Assembly (NCBI GenBank): GCA_021521415.1
Contig: JAIQDT010007357.1
Location: 1 to 64,000, forward strand
Direction of reading: 5' to 3'
Origin: Bidens hawaiensis
Lineage: Eukaryota; Streptophyta; Magnoliopsida; Asterales; Asteraceae
Length of the DNA stretch: 64,000 nucleotides
The translations under genes and the position numbers were made by a program. Numbering within the stretch: position 1 is the first letter of the stretch; the number at the start of each line of letters is the position of its first letter. This document shows, piece by piece, positions 1 through 12,800 of this stretch. The notes below the pieces were generated by a model, which was not told the DNA's origin, made no database searches, and worked only from the letters and a program-made list of their open reading frames with translations.

Positions 1-2317
1 TTTGTCGGGAACTTTTTTGGCCGGAAAAGTCGCCAAGAATTTTCATTGGAAGTTTCTCCGGAAAATACTTGTCGGAAAAGGTCGCCGAAAAAAGCGCAAT
101 GAAAACACAATCTTATAACCCAATTTGATAAAAATACAACTTTGTAAAACACAATTATTGGTAAAGGCCAATCTTTTTTTTAATTTCTGTATAGCAATAT
201 ATTACTCATATAAAAGATAAAAAACACTTGTTAGTTTGGTGATTTTGTTTTTTTTAAATGTCGTATAAAAAGTTATTGACGTTTCAAAATGATGGAAGAA
301 TTGATATGTGTTTTGCATATGAGAAGAGAAGTCAACAAATGTGTTGTCTCTATTATGCCCTTCCTCATAGGCGAACACTTGATTTAACATATAAATTAAT
401 CTGAGTCATCCATGTCCATAATCAATTGAATAGATGATCTCTTATTAGTTTGTTTTAATATATACCTTCCGAACATTATCAGCACGTATTTGTAACGTTG
501 TGTCTTCTATACAGAGTTTCGAATGCTATCAAGTATCAACGACGCACAAATGTCTCTCGTTTTTTCTATATAAAATTACATATGTTATCAACGCCCCCGC
601 CCCCCCCCCCCCCCCCCCCCAAATGTGCGGGCTAGCTGCACAGTTTTGACGTTAATTATTTTCATTGTCTTATGCCCCACCCCGCTTCAACTCACGGGTT
701 CGTGGCAATATTTTGACGTTAGTCCTTTTTAAATGATTTTATGCCCCGCAAGAACGCTGTGGTCCTACTACTACTAGTTTCGTGATATTTATGGGTTGTC
801 ATCTACCTTTATCGATTTATTCTGATTTATTAATATTGGAAGCCAAATCTTCCCCTGCAACATCACCTCTCTTCCCTGGACCACTATCACCGCCTCTCTC
901 TTCTCTTTATACAGAAAAGAAAAAAAAAAAAACATAATCCTGTAAGTTCACACCCCCTAGATTGACACACCCCTTTGGTTTTTGGATACATACGTGTAGA
1001 TGGAGGACAATTTTAAGATAACTTATGCCGTTCTTTTAATTTCCCAAAGCTTATGGATGTTTTTGTTGGCTAGCGTCGTGGAGGGCGGTCGGAACATCAA
1101 CGTGTTCATTGAGGATTAAAAATCAGTGAAGTGTAACGCATGTTAGAGGGACAGAACATTACATGTATGCATTTTTCCTGTACATGTTTTTTATAACTAA
1201 TATTTTGATTTGTATAGTGTATATAAATTTTATAATCAATATTGATTTACGGTAAATAAAAATAGTATGTGTGCAAACATACCTCAAGATCTCATTTGAT
1301 TTATAGTTTCAAGATATCATATGCTGAACTCGATGATAACATCACAAGGTAACACTGGTTAGCCTAGAGAATGTCTACTACCAAACGTTGACGTAAGAAT
1401 AAGTATATGCCCGTTGTGACTATGTGAAAGTAAAGTATAATTAATGATGTAGTAATGATCTTACCAAGACTAATGTCTAGAAACAAAGGAAAAAAAAGCG
1501 CCCCTTCCCCTTTCTAATGATAAAGGGAAAAAAAATTCCTTTTTTTCTGAAAGGGCTGCCTTAACCAAATAACCCTTCGGGATTATTCTGCGGCAAAACG
1601 AGGGCGCCCCGAAAGGTTTAGGCTTTTCCTGCCCTTCCTTCCCTTGCCTGAAAAGGTTTTTTTTTAGGTGACAATCATAGCGGGTAACAAACCACCTTTC
1701 GAAACCTAGAAAAGCTTCAAAGACTACTTCTATAGAGACACCGGTGGTGGATCAAAGCAGAGTTTGACCCTTGGAAAGGTGGCTCTGGGAGGGGGGGAGG
1801 AAATTACCGTGCATATAAACCCAGTTATGGAAAAAAGGAAAAAGAAAAGAAAATAAATAGAATTAATTAAAGTACTACCTTCTACACGTGCCTGAGACAG
1901 TGGCCAAAATGTGGATTTAAAGTGGATTTAAACCCACTTTTTAGTATAAACCTGATAGATTGTGAGATAAAACTCAAAATGACCTATATAATAACTCAAA
2001 AATCACTAGATTGATCTTACATCGAGTAGCAATAGTGTCTAGAACCACTGAAACCGGTATATGCTCCATAATTAGCGATCTAGTAGCTTTAGAGATTCTA
2101 ACGGGTTAATCGTACCGTTAGCGTCGATCCTGAAGTTTCCGTTTGTGGCGTAAACAAGATTTATTGCTTAACCCATGAGAAGTAACTGAGCCACCGTCAA
2201 TAAATCTCTAAACTTATAGGTGTTAACTATAGTTTTTCGCGTGACGGGGACCTAGCCAACTCTATCGGCCGGGTGACCACGGAGGAATCTCGATCGAGAT
2301 TCACAGAGGAATTGTAT
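1..2317. other. gene-free repeat-derived spacer
   Basis: No coding region is supported here. Positions 594-620 are an almost pure C run. Between about 600 and 760 a phrase containing TTTTGACGTTA followed by an ATGCCCC-type phrase occurs twice, about 100 bases apart, so a short degenerate tandem repeat is present. Positions 1490-1680 are A-rich and C-rich low-complexity sequence. The open frame at 202-390 on the minus strand shows no recognisable family features. Confidence 0.6.
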
Positions 2318-2569
2318 TGTCACACCCCCAACCTAAGACAGAAATGTCGGGGACACGAACTGTTATTCATAACTCACAAGACACTATCATACAATATTTA
2401 TTATGACCAATATCTAAATTACTTTATTAATTTCATTTAAAGTACACAAGTCTCAATCAATTACAAATCAAACAAAGCATTAAAGTAATAGCAACTTGTC
2501 TTTTTTTATTAAATAACCTAAGATCCTTTCTAAATTATCTTCGACCTTCACTTCAAACCAAAAAATAAC

Positions 2570-2944
2570 CCAGGGCCGGCTCTGAGAAAGCAAAAAAACT
2601 TTTGGGCAGAAAGCGAAATTTTTTTTTGGGTATTTTGTTATGTTTAAAACAGTTTTAATTTTATATGGGCTTACTTGGTTATAATTTGGGTTGTGTAAAA
2701 AAAAACTTTTGTATAAAAAAGGAATTAAATACGTCACAAGTGACCTCTTGGTTGTGAGTAATAGTCATTTGCCACTAGACCAAACTAGTGGTTATGTTAT
2801 TGTCTTTAAACACTAAATATACATCTTGTTTTTAATAAAAAATACATATGATTTTTTTCAAAAAAAAAATAAAAATTCGGGCATAGCGGGGTGTCAGGCC
2901 TGTGGCCATCGACCACCCTGCCACCCCCCAAGGGCCGGCCTTGG
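2570..2944. mobile_element. short TIR element, GGCCGGC ends
   Basis: The ends are CCAGGGCCGGC and GCCGGCCTTGG, an inverted pair with one mismatch. They are flanked on both sides by aataac (2564-2569 and 2945-2950), a plausible target duplication although shorter than the 8 bp usual for hAT elements. The element is 375 bp long and has no transposase, so it is non-autonomous. Confidence 0.5.
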
Positions 2945-3026
2945 AATAACATGCAATATGCATACAAAATAGATATATTTTGTCAACAACACATGTTGAG
3001 TAAATAATCACTAGATTTTGATAATG

Positions 3027-3090
3027 AATATATTATATATATAATATTATATATATATTATATTATATATATATATTATATATATATATA
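3027..3090. repeat. AT-rich microsatellite
   Basis: Nearly uninterrupted TA/TAT repeats of about 64 bases inside the candidate element at 2318-5372. Confidence 0.8.
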
Positions 3091-4862
3091 AACTATGCAA
3101 ATCAATATCATAAGTATTAGCAATTAAATATTAAATAAATAATGAGCAAATAATTGGTGTCGGTTGATCAATGCCTAGCGAATCGGGCTTTGGCTACTAA
3201 GACGAAATAAATACAAATAAGGTGTTGGTTGGCCATGATTAATCGAAACACAATCGATGGCTGCTAAAATGGCGTATGACATACTATAATGTGATTATGA
3301 TGGATCTCTTCGAATGTGATAAATAAGCAAATAGCATGTAGGCATTCAATTGATCAACTACAAAATATTTAAAATTTGCAATTAAGATAATAATATGTTT
3401 AATGTAATATGGTACACATAAAGTCCCAAAACGGTTTTGAAATCAGTAAACTAAGAGAGTGATTACTCACCTTAAAGATTGGTGAGCTAAACAATAAAAT
3501 CAGAATGATAAATGAGTTCCGAGTCTTTAATATGCTGACTGATATGACACGAACTGGCCTGGAACTTTGAGACAATAAAATAGAACTGAAAAAGAGAACA
3601 TATCTGTTAGAGTCAGATCAAACGGATGTATAAAACTCAATATATGAAATATTTAATGTTTAAGCGAACTGGTACTGTTCATAAATCTGACTTCATATCG
3701 GGAGTCAGGTTCTGACAAGTACACCTCAAAATATCAAAACAAACATAAAAGTCTTCTGGCCCGAAGCTAATTCTGATAAGAAGATATAGTAATTGAAAAA
3801 CCATTAAAATTGACTTTTATGCCTTAAACAGGTCAAAAAAGCAATTGACCGACCTAAACCCCATCAATCTATAAAATTGACTGAGGGCTTTTGTTAGTTG
3901 GTTGAAGAAAAAACGTTTTTCATGTATCATCCCGTTTCATGGATAAAAATAAAATATTTGAAATTGATATTTCAGATAATTTTTAGACGAGTAAAGTCGT
4001 GAATGAAACAACCTCAATATGAGTTGTTCCAAAAGAATGTTCTGTTCTAAGTTCTAACTAATATTGTTGACCATAATATGTCTAATAATAATAATATTCA
4101 AAAGTGCTCGTGTGATTTTGTGTTTGTTTCTAAATAACAATGATAACAAAATATTGTTTTTGTTAAAAGTTTTATTTTTGAAAGTTCATGTAGTAGGATT
4201 TAAAAATAATAATAATATTAAGAATATAGTAAATGAGTGGATAATAAAAATGAGTGGTAGCCTTATCAAACAAGTAAACTTACTAGTGGTGTATTCTATT
4301 AAAGATAAAATATTATACCCACTATATTAAGCAATCGAAGATTTTTATCTATTTTATATTTGAAAACTTCTCGGTGAAAGATTCCTTAGTGGCCAAGAAA
4401 ACTTTGTGTATATAAACTCATCATACAAGAGTTTTAAAATAAAACATAACAAACGGTAAACAATAAGCAAGTCGATTAATGAGTCGATGCATGTGAGTCT
4501 AAGAAACCAAGAAAGAGAAAACAGGAGCTATGGCATAATTTGGAAAATAATTCTACCATAATAATTAGCGATTTGTCGTCTACACTTGAGTTACCTACAT
4601 CAATAGGTAAGTACACAAAAACCATAATCATGTTATTTTTATAGCGTGTTATACGTGCTTATTTAGTACTCAAATATATGATTATTTGGAAAATGTTTTA
4701 TGAGATTATAGTTCCAAGTATATGAATTAGTGGCTTAAAAAGGGGCTATAGTTGGAAATAAATATGGTGGTAAGCCCCTAATAAATATATATGGGTTACG
4801 AGTCCTGAGAGTTTTAGTAATTAAAACTATAAAATTTTGGTATTATTATGTATAAAAAAGAT

Positions 4863-5052
4863 TTCGGGAGTTGAAATCTCAAGGAGTTCGGGTATTGAAC
4901 TCCAAATAAAAGGTGGAGTTAATAACCCTCATGGGTTAAAAAATGAGCTCATAAGGAATTCGGGTGTTGAATTCCCAAAGAATAACGAGGAGTAAAAATA
5001 AGGATTTCGGGTGTTGAAATCCCAAGGAATTTGGGTGTTAAATTCCATATGA
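4863..5052 (+). repeat. diverged tandem phrase repeat
   Basis: The phrase TTCGGGTGTTGAATTCC and close variants (gagttgaaatctc, gtattgaactcc, gtgttgaaatccc, gtgttaaattcc) occur five times within 190 bases. Each copy pairs 'x-gggtgttgaa-x', so every unit is itself a weak inverted repeat around GTGTTGAA. No coding function is evident. Confidence 0.6.
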
Positions 5053-5379
5053 AAATAAAAACATATTTTTATATAATGGTGTACTTACTTGGCGAAAGCT
5101 AATAAAAAATATGTTTTTAAAATATTTTCAGGAAAAGCATCCCTAGATGGTTGAAGCTTCATGGATATGACTGGACTGACAAGAGAACCACACTCTCGTG
5201 TTTAATAGTTTGTATAATAAAGTTTGTTGTTAAACATATATATTTTTCTTGTATAATATATATTTTCATAAAATAACACATCACCACGAGTGACATATTT
5301 TGGATGTAATCTGGGACCTACTCTGATATGTATTTTGAAAAAAAGTATTAAAAAAAAAAGTTGGGTGTTTCATTTCATG

Positions 5380-6700
5380 AAGACAACTTACCCAGAAAGA
5401 TTATGGAACAATAAGAAATCACGAGTCAAAGGGTCTTGAAGCACCAAAGTCAAACCAAAAAATAAAGAACTTGAAGAAATCGCCAATGGGGAAGATGGAA
5501 TTCGAGATTTCGGATATTCGGTTTAATTGTATATAGTTTATTTCGTTAACTTAGTTGTTTTACTTGTTTAGATTAGGAACTGTGATACTTCATACGTGTT
5601 TATTGTGTTTCAAGTCACAAGTACTTAACACACTTAATTTGGACCTGTACGAGCACGGGATGAAGACCTGGGATGTCCAGCACGCGAATTGAGAAGGAAA
5701 ATTGAGTTGTTGAGTGAAGCCACCCATCGCGCTACGTGATAGGTGTGGAAGGCAGGGCATCATGCTACGCGATGCCCTTTAATATTTTTTAGTGGCGTTA
5801 ACTTTTGTTCCATTGCGCTACGCGCTAGGCCAGGGAATGAGACCATCGCGCTACGCGATGGCGCCAAAGTCGAGAAAGTTAGGGTTTAGAGTTATATTAT
5901 GTTTTGACGACCCTAGACGTCCTCATTCAATTTCCATACAGTTTTTCAGAGCAGCAAGGAGAAGAACCATTGATTCCAATAATCTCAAGGCCCTATACAT
6001 GATTCAATCCATTATAATCGAAGACCGAGAGATGCCGAAACGCGGCTAGACCCTTCGAATCATACACATGATGTAGAGTATTGTATTTTACAGTTTTTCT
6101 CATGTGTTAAGAACGAATGATTTGTAATTATCTTTGATTTAATCTATAAGTATTGATGTTTGGTATTACTGTGCACTTAGTCGGTTTAGGTTTATTTTGA
6201 TCAGAACGATTAGTTTGCCAGTTGCTATGATAATTGCTTATAGGATTGTTTTGACTAGTTTGAATATGATGAAGCATACGATTGCCCTTAGTTGAGTCAC
6301 ACTGGCAGGGACTGTTTGATAACCAGTGCCGTGTGTTAACGATTGTTGATGCCTAAGGTTTATCTAGTTAGCCAATCTGAGTTGATCATTGATAATTAAT
6401 ATGTTATGTGAACATGAGATGACTGTTTATTTACTTACTTGAACCCTGGGTGTGATTTGTGTTTAGTAATTGCTTGAAAGTTGTTTACTTGTTTGATTAA
6501 TATTAAACCCAATCTTTTGCTAGTGTGATCAGCACTGTTAATTGAATTACTTCATAATGTTAGGAATCAGTTTCACTGCACACTGACCACATACTCCTCG
6601 TGGTTCGACACCCTACTTACCCTAGCTTGCTTAGGTGATTAGGAACACTGACTAGATAGCGACAATCTATCATCAATTTCTAGATATGGTGGCTGAGTTG
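5380..6700. other. transposon-like spacer with CG-rich palindromes
   Basis: No gene is supported. Around 5725-5865 the palindrome CATCGCGCTACGCGATG and variants recur four times. The stretch at 6580-6660, with ATACTCCTCGTGGTTCGACACCC, resembles the tail of plant Ty3-type LTRs, which is a weak resemblance from memory. An 85-codon open frame at 5792-6049 simply runs through the palindromes and is not taken as a gene. Confidence 0.4.
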
Positions 6701-9700
6701 TAGATGTAATTAGGGTTTCTTGATTGGTTGGTAATAATATTAAGAGTCAAAATTTATTTATTTAGTAAACGGGCTCGAATAAGAAATGATATAATCAATT
6801 AATGACAAAATCACGTCTAATAACATAAAGATTTGGGCTTTGACAACAAGAAAACGAGTTGGGACATGTTTTAGCATTATATGACATATCTTGGGGCTTA
6901 CACGTCATTAATTAGGTCAAAATAGGCTCGCTTTATCATAAAAAACGAATAAGCGAGTCAAACAAAAACACAAATTGATACAGGTAGTAGCCCACGTCAC
7001 ATGGCCTACATTGGGGCTCTCTCAACGCATGACGCGGCATGGTGAGGGGGGGTTTCCCAACTTTGATTTTTGGCAAAATTAGTCCTCGTACTTTCATAAA
7101 CGCGATTTTTAGTCGTTTTAAACGATTTCAAGAGTTTCTAAGCATTGTTTAACGAGTTTGAAAATTATGAGAATATAAAATAACTTAAACCAAGTTAAAT
7201 AGTAATAAATACAAAATATAAATAATTCGAAAGATCCGAATTACATTCTGAGTCGGGTTAAACATAAACGAATTCAAATACGAAAAATCCGAGATGTTAC
7301 ATGTATTATGTGAGAATACAATCCTAAAGTGAGGATTCAACTTCGGATAAAGCTTTACCCTAGTTTTAGGTTCTGCAAGCATAGCTAGCCCCATCCTTGT
7401 CTAGTACATGGTTTGAACTACGAGCTCTTTACTTTTATCCGAACATATTTAATTCACGTCTACCTTTTGATAATGCTCGACGCATGGATAAAAGGAGAAT
7501 CTGTGTAAAGTAAAAGTCGTTTTTCTATAAATATAGGGAATCTCTTTTCATATCATGAATGGATTCTAGGCGACTTAGTGGATTCTGAGCGGGAATATAC
7601 ACCATTATGAAAGTTTAAGATTTGCTCCCTTTTTTTTAAAGGATTATAGTTTGGCCTACCCAATAAACGGTTATAGTAACTTAGCATATGGTCCCCTCGC
7701 AAATGATCCAACCGGTTTGGACATGGTAATCAAATTGTACCACTTTCACATCCTTTGTTCAATCTAAATTGCATTTCTCATACTCCCCGAATCAAACCAC
7801 CTAATTAATCTAAACCGTCACCTCTCTATTCGTATTTACGTCGAGCCATGATTGAAATCACCACTAACAATGTTTGCCTAATTTGGATCGAATCAAAAGA
7901 AACAAGGGAACTCGATTTGAATTTGAAGTCTATGAAGATAAATCAAGATCAAGTAAAGAGATAAGGGATTTAGTTTAGTTAATTATTCTATTGTTTATGT
8001 TTAGTGTTGGTTTAGTTTGAGTTATATAGTTTTGTTTTTGTTTATTTATTTACTAGCTTTAGAATCCATGTATTACACATTATTGAAAAAATGATAAAAA
8101 TAAATTTTATTTACGGGTTATATACATATCATATGTAATGCAAAATATATTACATACAATAATGGTAAACAAAATTATAAATTTACAATTCACAAATCTC
8201 TAAAAACCTATTTGTATATAACATTTGAAGTTATATCCTTGCACTTTCCATCTTTATCCAATACTAATAGAGTAGTAGTCTTAGGTCGTCAATGCTTTTT
8301 TTCTCTAGATAATGCAACCTACTGTTGTTCATATATGTTCATAGGTAAAAATTGGATATCTCAAAAACAAACACATCATGTGCTCATCCCGCCAAAACGG
8401 TGCAAAATACACCACACAATGTCTGATAGATCGACTTCTTATTTTGACCAGTCGGTCAAATTGGTCATAACTCATAAGGTCAATAAAGACAAAAGGTTAA
8501 CCCCAACTAAAACATTAACCTTTTTCAAAATAGCCGAGTTTACTTTGAAGAAGCGGTTAAGTTTTCGTCGCCAGTAAAGCAACCGAAGAACAAGTAACAA
8601 TCGCTCCAGTCGGTCGCTAAGAGCCGTCGACTAAAGAACTAGAAACCAAATACGGTTAGAATGATTTACCCCCTAAAATAGCCGCAATTTAAAACTACCA
8701 GACAACTTTCTTATGCGAAATAATACATTAATTGGTAATGCATACATATACAAAGTATAAGGAACTAGAAAGCTAAATCCTAACAAGGCCAAGTATGAAT
8801 TTAGTGTGACAAAACAGTGAAGTCAGATATGTCATTCTATCTAGAACATTAGTTATAACCATCAGATGAGTAAAAATGAAGTGTCGCGGAAGTTTATAAT
8901 AAAAATAAGCAAAGATTAAATTACGATCCACTACATAAATTAGAGTAAATTAGTTAACTCGTACCTTAAGATCTATAGTGATTCAAATGGGTGTTAACAA
9001 TGTTAATCCCTCTTGATCCAACCAGTCTGTCTAGCCAGGTAATGAAAATATTGCTGGTAGTTTTTGCACACTAATTTTAAGGAAAAGAGACTTTAAAGTT
9101 TAAGCCCCAAAAATTGAGTTGTTTAGTCTCCCAAAAATCTAGTACCTCAAAACTTTCTATTGATTTGTCCTAATCCACAAGAACAGAAGTGTAATTTATT
9201 ATAAAGACTTCAAATACAAGGAATGCATATATAAATGAGTTTTTCTTTCTTTTCTTTGGTCCCATAGTCCTATGAGACTTCATCGTATTGTGTATGAACA
9301 ACCCACTGCTTCAAAACATCCTTCAAAATTCTCTAATTCCATAAGAGTCGTTTTGTTGAGCTTGATTTTTTTTGTCACACTCAAAGAGACCTTGAGCATT
9401 CATGTTAAAAGACTAGCATATCTTGAATCTTTTCTTACTTGGCATGTTTTATTTACTACATAAGAAAGCCCTTGGTTCCAAGCATCTTCCGATACATCAA
9501 CCTGTTGGTTCATTTTGAACCGATAAAAAAAATCAGCTCTAAAACAATAGGAATTATTTAAAAATTGCAAGTAGGGTTGGCACAGTAATTTAAAGAAAAT
9601 AAACTTTAAACCCCGAAAATTTTTTTTGAGTTCTTTAGTCTCCCAAAAATCTAGTAAAATGTACCTGTTTATGTTTATGTCTGATTCAAACACTTTGCTT

Positions 9701-9727
9701 CTTGCAGTTTAATCAAATAGAGAGTAA
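6701..9727. other. gene-free spacer
   Basis: AT-rich sequence with no supported gene. The longest open frame (8212-8577, plus, 121 codons) has ordinary composition but no motif I recognise and no flanking gene signals. From about 9728 onward the sequence matches the 3' flank of the intact lipoxygenase copy (from about 16431), which marks the edge of the tandem duplication. Confidence 0.5.
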
Positions 9728-9839
9728 ACACCATGGATTATGACCTTATTACCACGCAAACCGTTACTCAACTATAGGGACCAAATCAACTAGATGGATA
9801 TGCTATTTGGAACACCTCTCCCAGTCACACCTCTATCAG

Positions 9840-12800
9840 AATAAGGCTTCAGAAGTTGGTATGGAACCAGTCAACCAACCCTGCACCACATCGGTTCTTT
9901 AAACTAGGATCATTGTTTCTTAAGTCTATGATGCTTTCCAGCTGGTTTAGCCTTCCTTCGCTGCCTTTAAAGCTGGCACCCGCCTTCCATGAAGGCTTGA
10001 TGGTCCTACCAATATACTCCTCGTCTAGTGAATGACTTGATAAAACGTCTAAAATTTTCATGACTTTCCTTGCTTGGATTTTTGATGGGAAACATTTCAA
10101 TAACACAGCTTCGGGCCGTTTTAGAAACAACTCCCATTCTTTGTCTGTAGGGTCCTCGTCAGGCATTTTGATTCTTGCAATCGTCGGCCTGTTCGGGAAG
10201 TAACCACCAAAGTCGTATTGACCAAAGTTGACCGCTGCATGGTGACCAAAAGCCACCCACATAATGGTTGAAACAATTCCAACTAAATCGTCTTGGGTTT
10301 TGAGTTGTGGCCACCATGGTTCGTGCTTCTTGTCTCCGTGACCAACTGTGCAAATTTCATTCCATCATGCTTGAAGCTCTTCATCAGATTCAACAAGATC
10401 TGGTTGTGGGTAGTAGTGATTGACATAAGAAGTAGCCCATCATTTGATGGCATCATAAACAAGTAGACCATCATTTGTAAACGGGTAATCCTCGATCGTT
10501 AATTTTTATTCCAAGTGGCGCAGTCGGATCTTCAACCGCCATGCCCCTAAGGTGTAAACAATACCATACAATACTATTACTATCAACAGATTTTTAACTT
10601 CATTATGATTAATGCTTTCATGCATACAAAAGGGTGCCTGCTTAATAGGTCTGCTGGAAGTGCCTCATGGTCAAATCGCCATAGCTGATCATAAGCATCA
10701 GAACAAAGTTGCATACAATATTTTCCAAGAGCAAATGTTGACTCTATAATACCACCAGCATTAATAAGACGCAATCGAGCTAGAGAATTGATTTGCATAG
10801 TGTAACGGAAATGAGGGTGAAGTAGTCGGTTAATAGGATGCATTTGGCTAAGATGGCGGCTGGTGGCAATTATGTAAGGCTCTGTAACGCAGTGTGATCT
10901 TAGCTTACATAATACATAAACAAATAAAAAACAACAAAAATGACTAGCTTAGATAAATGCATAAACGTATAAAAAGGGGGAACTGACCAGTGGCTAACAA
11001 GTTGGTGATAACCCGAATCATGGGACAGGACTTGAGCCTTGGCAAGCTTCCAGAGCCAGGAACTAGTAGCGTCCCAACTGGGAGTATACACATGCTTCCA
11101 CTGTTGTTTCCCTCCAGATGGTGGGCGAGTCAACTCAATGGCTAAAGGGCGTAATGTTCCAGCATGCGTAAGGAACATGATGGTTCTTGAACCATATAGA
11201 GTTATCCCTTTAAGCTCTCGTGTTTTGTTCACGTAAGGTAAAAGCAAATCATGGTAATCCAACATAAACAATTTCTTTTGGGCTAAAGCCTGCAAGTGCA
11301 TAATGTCACTTCATAACCATGAGTCACCAAACTAAGATACACAATTGCATTACCTCATCAAATGTCATAAAACCTTCAATCACTTTCTGTAAAATCTCCT
11401 TGGAGATTGCTGATTCGGGTGGCCCATAAATTTCAGGGTCCAATTTACTCATCAATGGCCATTCCTAGTTATATAATCAACAAATGTTATAAGTTTTTAC
11501 ACATTCAATTTATTTAGTCATGTATGCTATCAATAAGTACTCTAACACGAACGCACCGTAACCAACTGTATGCTACATGGATTGAGACCAGCAAGCATTT
11601 GTCTGCAAAATTCCTCATCCCATAACCAAGAGAACGTATCTCCTATAATTAGAGCCATCCGTTAATGCATAAAAATTCTTACACTAGTAAACCCTGAAGG
11701 ATAAACACTTACTATCAATCGTTTCAGGGGTCTCAAACTGTAATACAGTTTTTGCAGCATCAGTAATTTCGCCTAAAGGTTTTGGTAAAGCACTGTTATG
11801 CGGGGGAACATTAACACTTTGATTATATACAAGTCTATGTGTGTAAATAATGAAAATCCCTTGTCTTCGTCTGAGTCTAATGTCGTTAAAACTCTGTGCA
11901 GTGCAGAGTACAAAGTCGTTGCTCCAAAATCTGTATTTTTTATCTCTGAAAAATCTTCATCACATGGTACATAGAGACTGGGTGCCTTTCTGGTCTCCGT
12001 CAGTGGATCTGTAATTCAACATATTTTGTTTAATTTCACTATTTCTTCCTGGCATTCAGTAGTCTCAAATTAATAATTTGAACAATTTCAGTTAATTCCT
12101 CAACCAAAGCATTTCAATCACCGATTAATACTACTGAAAATATTATATAATCTCAATATTGTACCTCTAGTGGACATTGGGCGACCAGTACGGCACCGCC
12201 TAGGGTAAGGATGGTCCTCGCCTCCGAGCACAGGCCGTGCTAAATCTAAGCTATGATTGGGATCTCCGAGATCGTTATAAACATCATATTCGTAAATTCG
12301 ATCAGATGATTTACGCTTTCCTTCGCCATTGCCTTGAAGAGATTCCAGATCTTCCGCTCTTAACGACTTTAGTGCTTCTGGCGTTTGCGAAGGAAGGTAA
12401 GACTACACAAACAAACAAACAAATTAGAACTCCAGCGTTGGCGGCAATTAGTTTGAAACAACCGTTTTATTTTCTTTTTATTTCTTTCAGTTTTTACATA
12501 CTAACCTTTGGTCCTTTAACTATTTCAAAAACAATTTAAATCCTTGAAAATAAAGAAAAACAAATCCTCAAGATGATAAAATATCATACAATAGTAATTT
12601 TAGTATTACTAATAATGATACGAATACTACCTATGTATTAAAATGGAAGCGATTACCTATGGATAGTAATTTTAATATTGTTTTATGTAATTTTTTTACT
12701 TTTAATTTTTTATAGTTTACCATTATAATTTATTTTGAGCATATATATATATATATATATACTTTTTCTCTTATAAGACAATATTATGTTGTTTTATTAG

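Larger units (their letters stand above)
2318..5372. mobile_element. candidate degraded LTR-like element
   Basis: The left edge reads TGTCACACCCCCAACCT and the right edge AGTTGGGTGTTTCA, an imperfect inverted pair with TG...CA ends like one long plant LTR. Target duplications do not match (tgtat against tttca), so the limits are uncertain. Inside are a nested short element (2570-2944), an AT microsatellite (about 3027-3090) and a tandem phrase family (4863-5052). No gag or pol protein is visible. Confidence 0.3.

Noticed and set aside
4810..5060. CRISPR-like spaced repeats
   Set aside because: Repeats are diverged and adjacent without unique spacers, and this is a plant nuclear genome.
5792..6049. 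85-codon open frame in the palindrome region
   Set aside because: Its first part is only the translation of the CG-rich palindromes; no family features.
8212..8577. 121-codon open frame on the plus strand
   Set aside because: No recognisable motif, no promoter or splice context, and AT-rich spacer on both sides; kept only as a remark.
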